From Parietaria judaica (lineage: Eukaryota; Streptophyta; Magnoliopsida; Rosales; Urticaceae): a stretch of DNA of 64,000 bases. Location of the stretch: contig OX940860.1 in NCBI GenBank assembly GCA_954871525.1, positions 22,104,001 to 22,168,000 on the forward strand, given 5' to 3'. The position numbers were made by a program, and so were the translations under genes. Positions 23,568 to 33,912 of the stretch are shown here, piece by piece (position 1 is the first letter of the stretch; every line of letters begins with the position of its first letter). Under the pieces are notes generated by a model. That model was not told the DNA's origin, ran no database searches, and worked only from the letters and a program-made list of their open reading frames with translations.

Positions 23568-24684
23568 TGTTGATGCCGAAAAATGGATCAAACACTGTAG
23601 CGGCCCAAAGCTGGATATTGGGCCGGGCCCATCGCCGTTTGTTGACTTTCCTGGGCTAGATGCTTGACTCACTGTTCCTGAAGGGTAAGGCGGATCGGAC
23701 CCTCCGTAGGGCAGGTCGACGATTGTAGCTGAAGCAGTCGATGACTGGGAGAGCCGGGGGTGATGATGATGTGATGCCGCGCCTCGTTGAGTGTGGTGAG
23801 GCTGCCTACGTACCCACTTGCAGCTAAGTGGGATCAGGTCATCTCGTAGTTCAAAGCAGGCGTTGATAGAGCCGTTCCTAGATGGCCTGGACGAGCCTGG
23901 AGTTAATGGTCGTGGAGACGTGGATTCCTTCGGTGCCTTCTCTATAGGAATCGGTGATTCCTCCGACGCTTCTGCTCTAGCTGGTGGGAGTAGGACGGCG
24001 CTCGGACCTTCCTCTGGGGAGTTGGCGATTCCTCCGGTAGGCCGGGGATTCCTCCAGCGCTTCCGCTCTAGCTACTCCGGTAGGCCGGGGATTCCTCCAA
24101 CGCTTCTGGTCTAGCTAGCTCCTCTGGCAGATCGGACCCTCCACTAACCATCGGACCGGAACCGGGTCCTCCGACCCGTTACCGCAAAGTCCTAGGACTC
24201 GGGATATAGGTCGGCGACCACTGAGTACCGGAACCTCCGTAGGGCAGGTCGTCGGGTATTCCTACTAGAATATATATATAGAAGAGAGAAAACGGTGTTT
24301 ATCGCTATATAGAGCGTTTGAATTGGAGTTACCGTTTGAATGAAATCAAGCTTCTATTTATAGGAGGGGCCGGGGACCTGAGAGCAGTAAAATATTGTCA
24401 CTTTAGTCCTCCGCACCGCGGCGGCGCGGGGTTCGCGCCGTCGCGGCACGGGATTCGCACCACGGCGCAGGGTTCGCGCCGCCGCGCCGCGGAATAACCC
24501 TACTAGGCGTGAAAACACGTCCTGACGTCTCGTCACAGAGCGGGGGCGGCGCGCTTCACCGCTTAGTTATTATTTTAATAATAAAAATTGTGTCCGCGTT
24601 TTTTGGGCTTCTCAGTTTTTGAGATACGGACTTTTTTGGGGCTTTTTGGGCCGGAATTGATTTGGGGAAAAATCACCCATAACA
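23568..24684 (-). repeat. Right (5') LTR of the gag-only element, intact
   Basis: 1117 bases, TG...CA ends, next to the primer-binding site. It is uninterrupted, so it shows what the left LTR looked like before the copia insertion. Confidence 0.93.
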
Positions 24685-24689
24685 ATTAT

Positions 24690-25590
24690 TATCATTAAAA
24701 CATGTCCATACTCCATGCAGAGACAATACAATACAGAAGTCAATTTTCAGGTACCTGAATAAAAATCCAAACAATAATTATTATTATTTTTCTCAACTCT
24801 TTGATCGCAAAAGATCAGAAACACAATTCTCAATAAACCTGTATACTCATCAATGGCTTCTTATCAAAATAAATGAATAGTGTCTATTTAATTTTTATAT
24901 AATATATAACTATATATTATATAGTACCCGGGTCATACTACTCGTACTTGAAAATTGAAATCTTGCCCATGTTAAAGGCAATTATGTCAAATATGGAGGC
25001 CCAGCAGAGAAATAAATGAAAACTAGATAAGGGTATGCGGTTTATCTCTCGTTCTTTGTTTCGTGTCGTACCTTAATCGTTTCATTTATCTTATATAGAC
25101 CGAAACTAGTCTTATATTTATATCGTGTTTTGCAGATAAAATCCACTCTCACTCCATTAATAATTGTGTCTACTTATTTAATCGATATCATATAGATATT
25201 TTTTTACTCGTTTAATTCAATTAATATAATTATATATATATATATATATATTATAAGCTCGTATAACTAAATAGTAATATTATGCTCTAGGAATTGAATA
25301 ATATTAATTGATGAACAAAGAGTATTAATTTGACATGTACTTAGTTTTTGTAATGCATATTTTATTTAATTGAGTTCAATAGTACTAGTCATCGTGTTCA
25401 ACCATTTATTTAATCGTGTTCTTGCCGATGGAATCTATATTAATTAAAATCGACGATAACTCATTTACACCGTGTTGTACCATTTCGTGTTTGTCTTCTA
25501 ATATAATCGAAATTATTTCCATATGAAAATTATTTAGATATGGTTCATAGAAATTAAAAAGGATGTTAAATGCATGGGACAACGTAACGG

Positions 25591-25623
<33 letters not shown>

Positions 25624-26589
25624 TATAACTTTGTAACAAACATTACATAGTGAATTATTAAGGTAGTCAAAATAGCACATCAAAGTGATATATGGAATGG
25701 AACCCACAATTCATAAGATTCCCTTTCGGTTCAGAGCAAGCTAATTAAATAAATAATCAAACCATATATATTTAGGTGTGACTCACTATGGCTCCAACAA
25801 TGCAAATGCCAAGATGGCCACATGTTTCATATAATAATACTCAAATTAAATAATAAACAATTTATTTGTAAATGCTTTCTGATTCATACCTTTTTTTTGC
25901 TTAACAAAGAATGCAAACATGTATCATGATTGGTTGCGCTAACCTCCAAAAAGTCATATACAAAGGTTAAAAAGTTGACTTAGGTTCAACCTCAAAGATA
26001 TAAGATACAAAAGGTGTTAAATATGACTTTACATTCATGCTTGAAGGATGGTGTACCACTTTGAATAATCAATTTTGAAATTAGTAATCATATATAGAAT
26101 CAACAAAAGAGCACATGCATAATGATAAATGTACATTTTACTCTCTCAAGAAGTCGGCATTAATACCAAAAAAATTGAAAATGATAGAAGACATAGAACT
26201 GTAAAACAAAACAAAAAACAAGTAAAGCCGAAGTTGATGATTATTGGATACTTTATTCACGAATAATAAACAAGATAACCGATCCTTCAAGAACACGGCA
26301 AAAAACCTCGGATGCGCATACCAAACCATATTAAGGTTTACTAATCTTTCAATTACTATTAAAAAAACAAATAACCGTACTTGAACCGAGAACATAATTC
26401 AAGACTTGAAATGACACAAGCAATAAACTAAACGATCAATTTTCCCTTACCATGAGCTCATCGGAAAACTAGCAACGCAAACACGTCATAAATGATAGAG
26501 TGAGCGCGGTACGTTTAGTGCAATTTTTACTATGGACCATACACTACATTTTGATAAAGAAAAACCGATACCTTATTTTAAAGTGTAAA
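24690..26589. other. Intergenic AT-rich region
   Basis: No supported gene. TA microsatellites at about 25223-25250 and 25594-25621. Short frames here have no recognisable features. Confidence 0.5.
25594..25621. repeat. (TA)n microsatellite
   Basis: Alternating AT tract of about 28 bases. Confidence 0.9.
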
Positions 26590-26873
26590 ACCGCACTTGT
26601 TGAATATGAATATCCGGTTTTTGATAGCGAACGAGTCATCATATAACAAAGTAAAACCAAAAAATTGGGGACCTAAGGTACCTCAAGAAGAACACAAGAC
26701 AAGACAAGGAGCATATACAATGCTATGTACTTGCTTTATTATTACAACAGGTGTAAATGAATCTGTTAATTACCTCTTTGAAGGCCAAACAAGGTAATAA
26801 GTACAATACAAAACGTATAAAAAAGCTAAGCATCCAGATTCTAAGCTCACCATATCTCTGAAGCAAAATTTTC
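26590..26873 (-). repeat. Copy A of a duplicated 3'-flank segment
   Basis: Aligns along its length with 29590-29890, sharing GAGCATATACAATGCTAT (one change), TACTTGCTTTATTATTACAA, CAGGTGTAAATGAATCTGTT (one change) and CACCATATCTCTGAAGC. Similarity is roughly 80% by eye. It lies beyond the stop codon of the DYW PPR gene, so it probably forms part of that gene's 3' UTR or flank. Confidence 0.85.
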
Positions 26874-27010
26874 CGGACCCACCACCGAGATCGGAACCAG
26901 TTTTGAAAGGCCTAAAGACTGCCACCAAAACATCATACAGCCATTTGGCCAAAACGCAGGAAGTTATCGAGCCTTTCACTTGTAGATTACGGAGATCCGC
27001 ATCACAGTTT

Positions 27011-29107
27011 CTACCAGTAATCTCCACAAGAACAACCACCATTTCTAAAGTGATGAAACCGGCTCGAATCTCTGACAACTATCTCATGCCCAACAATCTT
27101 CGCCATAATCTTGATTGCCGAGTGACAATCCCCGCACACTCGAAGATTCTTCATCACAGTGATTGTGCTCCCCTCTACAGTGCTGATCAATGCAAAAGTG
27201 ATAGCGAGCCTCTCGCTATGTAACGACAACATCGCTTCCTTCTGCTCCGCTTCGACATCGTGCAGAGCAAAGCTCTGATCCGGGACATACCCGAATTCCT
27301 TCAGCTTCACTCCGAGCCACTCCAATCTTTGGTGAATTGCTTCACTCAAAGGGTGAGACCGGTCTCCGGAGAGGAACTCGTGCCTCGATCCCTTTAGAAT
27401 GACCCAACTAGTGCCTGGTTGTTTTACGACATTGTTCTGTTTCATCTTGCTTCTCACTCTTGACACGTCGTACCATCTTTTGGTAGAAGCGTATGCATTC
27501 GATAACATCACATAAGCTGCACTGCTTTTCGGTTCAAGGTTGAAGATCGCTTTCGCAGCTCGTTCTGCCATGTCTAAATTCGAGTGCATTCTACAAGAAC
27601 CGAGTAGAGAAAGCCAGACCGGATAACTTGCCTCAAAAGGCATGGTTCTCACTAACTCCTCTGCTTCTTCCAACTTCCCACACCGACCTAGGAGATCGAT
27701 CATACAAGCGTAGTGTTCGAGTTTCACCTTACAGAGTTTACCTTGTTCGAAGAATTTAAATAGGCCTCTTCCCTTCTGTAACATCCCCGAATGGGAACAA
27801 GCAGAGAGCAAGCCGGTGAGGGTAATTTCGTCTGGTTCAATCCCGAAACGCATCATTTGGCAGAATAAGGTCAAAGCTGACATCCCGCAACCGTGTTGAG
27901 CCGACCCCACAAGCACGGAATTCCATGAGACAGTGTTTTTCGTATCAATCTGTGTAAACACAGAAATCCCATCACTGATATTGCCGGATTTGCTGTACAT
28001 CACAACAAGAGAGTTTCCCACAAACGCATCGGTTTCCAGACCAAGTTTTGTCGCTGCTGAATGGATCGCTTTGCCCCAATCAAGAGCCCCTAAAGTGCAA
28101 CAAGCATTCAAAGCGCTCGTAAAAGAGGACTGATTCGGAACGACCGTAAACGCTATCATGTCCCTAAAGATCTCTAAAGCGTTTTCGGGTTCAGAATTTA
28201 ATGCATATCCTGTGATAAGAGCGGTCCAAACTGCCACATTCTTGTGCAGTTTCTCCTTGAAAATCTTGCACGCATTCTCTACTTGTCTGCAGTTTGAATA
28301 AAAGGTTATTAGTGATGCCGATATGAATTCGTCAAACAGAAACCCTAATTTCACAATCTGCCCATGAATTTCAACACCTGAATGCAAAGAGAAGAGATTC
28401 GCAGACGCGGTCACCGCGCACACCAAAGCTGTTGAAACGGATTTATAGCCCGAACTCACCATTTTCTTAAAGAGAGTCAAGGCTTCATTGCTCCTACCAT
28501 TCCGGGTAAGCCCACTGATCATCGAAGTCCATGAAATCGTATCTCGGTGAGGCAACGCTTCGAACAAGTCGATAGCATCTTTGACTCTACCATTATCGAA
28601 ATAGCCGTGAATCATCGAGTTCCAAGCAGCCACATCTTTCACGGGCATCTCCCTAAACAAGAGCTCCGCCATCTCAACCTCCCCGAACCGCATAAACCCG
28701 TTCATCATCGTCGTCCACGACACCACAGTTTTCTTGGGCATCTCGTGGAAAATTTTCTCAGCCATGATCAGATTCCCGCAATCCAAACAGCCTTTCACCA
28801 TCGAATTCCAACATACCGCATCTCTGACGGGCATTTCCTCGAACAGCTTCAGGGCATCGTCCAGCCTGTAGCTTCGCGCGTAACCCATCACCATCATCGT
28901 GTATGAAGCAACATCCGGGCTAGGAATTGTATCGAAAATTGCCCGAGCTCTGTCCACTCTTCGGCTCTGCAAGTGATCTCGAAGCAAGTATTTACAACCG
29001 GAAGAACTGAGTGAAGAGTAATGCACAAGATTCACGAAGCGCCCGAAGAACTCATCAGAGCGTGACCCAGAAGAGTATAAGATTCTGAGAGCGTGAAATC
29101 TCAGCAT
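27011..29107 (-). CDS. DYW-class pentatricopeptide repeat protein (At5g46460-like)
   Basis: Single-exon gene of 698 aa on the minus strand, as is usual for PLS-class PPR genes. The basic, Ser-rich N-terminus (MLRFHALRILYSSGSR) fits an organelle, probably mitochondrial, targeting peptide. PLS repeats run from about residue 60 to 510 (for example MPVRDAVCWNSMVKG, MPKKTVVSWTTMMNG, MPVKDVAAWNSMIHG). The E region follows (LLGSCRMHSNLDMAERAA), then the PG box (PGTSWV) and a complete DYW domain: HSERLA and CGDCHSAIK supply the deaminase-like zinc ligands, with CSCGDYW at the C-terminus. Family role: sequence-specific C-to-U editing of organelle transcripts, the PPR tract choosing the site and the DYW domain acting as deaminase. 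The target cannot be read off here. Nothing is broken. Confidence 0.93.
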   Translation of the reverse strand: MLRFHALRILYSSGSRSDEFFGRFVNLVHYSSLSSSGCKYLLRDHLQSRRVDRARAIFDTIPSPDVASYTMMVMGYARSYRLDDALKLFEEMPVRDAVCWNSMVKGCLDCGNLIMAEKIFHEMPKKTVVSWTTMMNGFMRFGEVEMAELLFREMPVKDVAAWNSMIHGYFDNGRVKDAIDLFEALPHRDTISWTSMISGLTRNGRSNEALTLFKKMVSSGYKSVSTALVCAVTASANLFSLHSGVEIHGQIVKLGFLFDEFISASLITFYSNCRQVENACKIFKEKLHKNVAVWTALITGYALNSEPENALEIFRDMIAFTVVPNQSSFTSALNACCTLGALDWGKAIHSAATKLGLETDAFVGNSLVVMYSKSGNISDGISVFTQIDTKNTVSWNSVLVGSAQHGCGMSALTLFCQMMRFGIEPDEITLTGLLSACSHSGMLQKGRGLFKFFEQGKLCKVKLEHYACMIDLLGRCGKLEEAEELVRTMPFEASYPVWLSLLGSCRMHSNLDMAERAAKAIFNLEPKSSAAYVMLSNAYASTKRWYDVSRVRSKMKQNNVVKQPGTSWVILKGSRHEFLSGDRSHPLSEAIHQRLEWLGVKLKEFGYVPDQSFALHDVEAEQKEAMLSLHSERLAITFALISTVEGSTITVMKNLRVCGDCHSAIKIMAKIVGHEIVVRDSSRFHHFRNGGCSCGDYW

Positions 29108-29589
29108 CAGTAAAGAACCAGCGAGGGACGTAGACTAAAACCTCACTCCTTCCTCGTAACGTAACTAAATGCAATAACCTTCCCCTTTTACCAAGTTGAC
29201 GTGTGGTACAGGCCCTGTACGAACTAGTCCCTTTTAAGGTGACAATGAAGCATTAAAGTCGACTCTGTCTTGCAAGAGCATCGGAAACGTACCCGACACT
29301 ATCTGGCGGTTGGATCAGTTTCGACGAAACCAATGCGGGTGTCGTCTTGCTGGTCGGTCGGAGAAGTACGTCTTCTTCTTCTTCATGTTGGACATGGTAA
29401 TTAAATGAAAATCCGGGGTTAGGCGTGGTGGGTCTCGAAGCAAAAAACTCGGAAGAGAAGCCAGAAGAGCCTTGAATAGTCGATCCTGAGCATAATCCAA
29501 TGCATGCCCACTGGGAATACTAACACGCTTGACTCCAACCTCCGGTCGAAAGAGACGGGGTTGCCGAAGGAATCAAGTAAATTAAACAA
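29108..29589. other. Region between the two PPR genes
   Basis: The 5' flank of the DYW PPR gene. A minus-strand frame at 29500-29315 (60 codons, ending HWFRRN) has no family I recognise; it could be chance or a relic of the same local duplication. Confidence 0.45.
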
Positions 29590-29890
29590 CAGCATTTTAT
29601 TGAATATGATTATTCAGTTTTCGATATCGGTATACGTGTCATCATAACAAAGTAAAACCGAAAATTGGGTACCTTGACGAAGCACCTTAAGAACACAAGA
29701 TCGAGCACGAGGGGCATATACAATGCTATATACTTGCTTTATTATTACAACAGGTGTATATGAATCTGTTAATTACATCTCTTTGAATGTCAAACAAGGT
29801 AATAAATACTATACAAAAAAAGTATGAAATAGCTAAACATTCAGATTCTATGCTTTAACATAACCTGCTTCACCATATCTCTGAAGCCAA
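29590..29890 (-). repeat. Copy B of the duplicated 3'-flank segment
   Basis: Partner of 26590-26873. It lies directly after the stop codon (29905) of the At2g30100-like gene, so it is most likely that gene's 3' UTR. Direct orientation relative to copy A. Confidence 0.85.
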
Positions 29891-29904
29891 ATTTGCTAAT
29901 TTCT

Positions 29905-32357
29905 TCACACCATTTTGATGATCCAAAGCTTGTACTTCTTTATATACATATACACAAGACACGGTCCGATCAAATTGTCGTCGTAAAGCCGTTTGCAGAG
30001 CTTGAGATAGGCGTCAACACTAGAGGGTCCTGTGATCCGCTTTTGCAGTCCTTGAAGTACAGCAGTCCTGTCCAAATACTCCGGAAACAAACCCAAATCG
30101 AGCATTTTAACGACTGTTTCTGCTGCATAATCAAAATGGCCGCCTTTGATGTAACCTCGCAATAGCCACGAAAGGGACTTCCTTTTGCGCAAAGAGTTGC
30201 TGATTTCCACTCGTGTGAGCAATCTCGATATAGCGGTCACCTCCTTTTGCGAAGCACAAATGGCTAAAACGATGTCATATAGATCTCCTTCAGCCTCCTT
30301 GCCCACAAGCTTCATCTCCCACAATTGCCTTTCCGCCTCTATCCCACGGCCGGCACATATGTACATGGCGAGAAGCCTCTCGTGAACAATCCCATCGAGA
30401 GGAGTTTTTGCCGCTTCAATTACCCAATTGGATAGCCGCACGCCATCCGCTATAAGGTCCGACTGATGCTTCTCGATGAGGTCAGCGCTTTCTTCATCGA
30501 GTTCAGCTACCATTCCCATCCTTGAGAAGCCTTTTAGCTTGCGCAGAACTTTCGATACTTCGTTGAGCTCTTTGACGACAGCTGTCATGGCGATGAGATA
30601 GCTGTAAACCTCTGGATTCAACCCAGATTCTTTGAGATCGATAACCATCTTGATAGCATCCATATAGTTACCATCAACCTAAAATACATGACACGGTAGA
30701 AGTTTCATTTAGTTGCAGAGCAATTAACCAATCAACAAACGTTTTCACAAACATAAACCCAAAAATAATTTTAGCCACAATCTGTCTAACACTTCACGAA
30801 TGTAAACCAGAGAAATGACAATACCATTAGAAAGCCTAGACTGAACTCTATCCTATCCCGCGGTGTTCCCTGTTGATTTTCTCTGATTTTCTCGTACAGC
30901 AAAATTGGGAGAGAGAATGAAGCTACCCAAATATCTTCCTATGTAATCTAAAACATTTAAGCTATATATGATGTGACAAAGTCTTAATGTTTGGCCAATT
31001 TGCAACATCTTTAATAACCTAGTTATCTCATTTATCTTTACACCCCATGATTACCATTTGCTTAATTAGTTTCAATCCTAGTTAGCATATGAACTGTTGA
31101 CCGAATACGAAGATTGTGAATGATGTCTGACCCCGGTTCTATTTTCTTGTAGATAACAAATAATTGCACATAAAACATATTACTGGTATAGAATTATTTG
31201 GGCTTGGCTTCTAATTTTCTTTCTTTATTATCGAGCACATATAAACGTGAACCATTTCCATAACTAGTTATCTATAATTAGTAATCAAACCTAGTTGGCT
31301 TTTCATTTCTAAACACAAATCAATTAAAAATTTCGTAAAGAAACAAATTTCTAAAATTTGAATGAAGCAGTATTCAAGGTTCATATTTGATAAACATATA
31401 TAGGCTAATGGCTAGTACCTAACACAAAGTAGAATAGATGAAAAAAGCAAGTGATTTATAAACATCTAACACGATATAAGAAGCACGAAAGGTAATTTAT
31501 ATGCAATTAAAACTCAGGAAAAAAAAAACCTTTAATAAATTTATACACCATACTATGTATAACTGAATATCTGAATCCATATAATATTAGAGTAGATTGC
31601 AGAGTCTTACCATCATCTTCCAGGCAAGATACCCAGTAGGCCCTCCTTTAGGTCCGCTCGCACTGTCCTCCGGGTAAGCAATCCCGCGCCTCAAAACTTC
31701 CTTCACAAACACGATGGCTTTCGTCTTCTCGCCCATCTCCCAATACAGAGAGATCACCTTCTCCATCATGCTGAAACTCGGCCTCAGACCAACGCAATCC
31801 ATGTCCACGAGAAGGTCAACAACATCCCCGACAACATGCTCGCTCTCGATCACCTTCTTGACCCAACTGCACATCAACGTGACCATGAGCTCCATCGTCT
31901 CTTTGTCGACCCGATTCTCCTTCCGAAGCCACTCGAACACTTCGAGGGCGCACCACGAGTCTCTTCCATCCTGAGAGAAGTAGACAAGCACGAGCTGCAA
32001 CTCCCGAGCCGAGAGGCGATCGTTCATTTCCTCAAGAACATCCGACGGCTCCCTCGACATCCGCTCGAGCTCCTCTATCGCCTCGAAGAAGCCGTCACTC
32101 ATCTGGTCCTCATCGTCGCTGGTCAAGAACTGGTCCAATTCGACCGATTTGAACAGCCTGAATTCCCGGAGCTTGCTCGACTTTGAGACGCTGAAACTCG
32201 GGTCTGGCTGTTTGCAACAGACCGCCGCACGAAAATCTCTCCCCCTGGAATTTCCCCGAACTCGGTGGGCGAGAATCCCATTCCGAAGATGCAAATTACG
32301 CGAATTCAAAACGAAACTTACTCCGGTTAACTGGGTAAACCCTTGAGCAGAGGCCAT
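29905..32357 (-). CDS. PPR-related organellar protein (At2g30100-like)
   Basis: Two exons on the minus strand, 32357-31611 and 30678-29905, with a 932-base GT-AG intron. Phase is preserved (KMM joined to VDGNYMDAIKMVIDL), giving 506 aa. The N-terminus (MASAQGFTQLTGVSFVLNSR, then Arg-rich) looks like a chloroplast transit peptide. The body has weak helical-repeat character: VFEWLRKENRVDKETMELM, MDCVGLRPSFSMMEKVISLY and ESGLNPEVYSYLIAMTAVV are PPR-like units, but the rest is poorly conserved with the canonical motif. The C-terminus ends LVYMYIKKYKLWIIKMV. By memory it matches the Arabidopsis protein At2g30100, of unknown role. RNA binding in the chloroplast is inferred only. Confidence 0.82.
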
Positions 32358-33912
32358 TTTTGTTGCTTTTCAGAAGAAAAAAAAACCAAGCAATAATTCT
32401 CCCCTGCGTTTGGTAGCCGAAAGCCCCAAAGAGAGAGAACTAAAAGCAAATCTCCGAATCTTCGCCGATTAAAATATTCGAATTAAAGAACATAGGCGAA
32501 TAAAACGTGGATTCCACGTCAAGGAAAGTCAATCATCAGACCTCACTGAAACGAAGACAACAAAAAAAGAAAAGCAAAATCACCGATTGAAGTTCAATTT
32601 TCTCGCCAGCCAAACAGGAAAGAAACGGAAAAAGCAAAGCCAACCAGAGAAACTGATATGAAACTGAGGGAGCGAAACAGGTGACTTACTACTTGGGCAA
32701 ACGCGCGTGGATGGAAGCCCTAAAACGGATTTAGGGTTCGGAGCTTCGTAGGAGCAGCAATGGCTGTTCGAGCTCTTCTACACCATTGCAGTGCAGAAGA
32801 CGAAGAGTGAAGACAGTGACACACTACTATTTTCTCTTATTTTTCTGTCATTATTTGGTTTTTCTGGAAGCGTTGAACATATGCCACGTGTCTCTTAAGG
32901 GTGACTGTCTAACTCCAGCGAAATCTGGCATAGATTCATATTGCAGTGGTTGCTTTGACTGTTTTACCCTTCCCTTGCTTAGGTTAGAGCGCAATGTGTT
33001 GGTGATGGCCAAAGATTGGAAAACGGACTTTACAGTCATATGTGCATATCAAATCAAATCTACAAGTTGCAAATCACATATTTTAGTTTTGTTTTATTAG
33101 AATTTAGAAGTGGCAAATTTTGTGATGCATAGTAAATTTTTGTAATAAATATTTAATTTCAAGTAAATTATATATCGTTCTGTCTCGAAACGAACGTATT
33201 AAATTTATAATATAATAATTTCTTCAAAAAAGATATCAAGGTCTCGCTTGATATATAAGTCTCAGTTTCACTATTATAAAGCTCATAACACTTCCTAATT
33301 AATTATGATATTAATATAAACAAATAAAGTTTATCTTTACATAATTAAATATGAAAGTTTTTCTAAAATATGAATTTTAAGTCGCTAGTTTTATCTTGCA
33401 ATATCATAAAAGTGTCAACTTAAACGCCCAAAGTGTCGTAATTGACGACTGTCTCAACATGCCAACACAAGTTTTTCAACGTGCTTTGTCCTCACTCGCA
33501 CGTTGTTTGATAAATTTCTCACAAGATCACACATCTTAAAATTGTCAAGCCAAACACGATTAATTTTAGAGTTGTTTCGAATGAGCTATCAAAAATATGC
33601 ATCTTATTGACATAAGTAATATAGTTGTACGATCTTCGACAACCATGCAATCGCATACCTGTATAGTCTCAAGAATGTCCGATCAACTCACTTATTTGCC
33701 CACACGATGTGAAATTGCATAGTTTACTATATCTTGCTCTCTAAAGCCAAGGGATCAATTGATGACGGTCTCACAATAGGTTCTTCTATTAGGAAGAATG
33801 AATTTGAAAAATACAAAAACTGTACTAATCCATTAAAAACAATGAATTCTATAAGTAATATGTCTACAAAATAATGAAATATACCCCCAAACAATATTAA
33901 TCTAATGATGTA
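32358..33912. other. Promoter of the PPR-related gene and downstream flank of the bZIP gene
   Basis: Next to 32357 is the 5' UTR/promoter of the minus-strand PPR-related gene. The rest is AT-rich, with an isolated frame at 32786-33100 that has no recognisable features. The last part should hold the bZIP 3' UTR. Confidence 0.45.

Larger units (their letters stand above)
12327..24684 (-). mobile_element. Gag-only LTR retrotransposon (Ty3/gypsy-like, TR-GAG type), split by a copia insertion
   Basis: The element begins TGTTGATGCCG and ends CACCCATAACA, flanked by a perfect 5-base duplication ATTAT (12322-12326 and 24685-24689). The right LTR is intact (23568-24684, 1117 bp). The left LTR is broken into 12327-13357 and 21428-21553 by a copia element. 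Orientation is minus: a primer-binding-site-like sequence and gag sit next to the right LTR. Without the copia insert the element is about 4.3 kb with only about 2.0 kb of interior. The interior holds a gag frame and tandem repeats but no protease, reverse transcriptase, RNase H or integrase. The two LTRs differ at roughly 20 positions by eye plus one indel of about 40 bases in the GC-rich part. It would depend on enzymes from a partner element. Confidence 0.9.

Noticed and set aside
26770..27078. 102-codon minus-strand frame overlapping the DYW PPR 3' end
   Set aside because: It is in another frame over the end of the DYW domain and the 3' UTR; no family resemblance.
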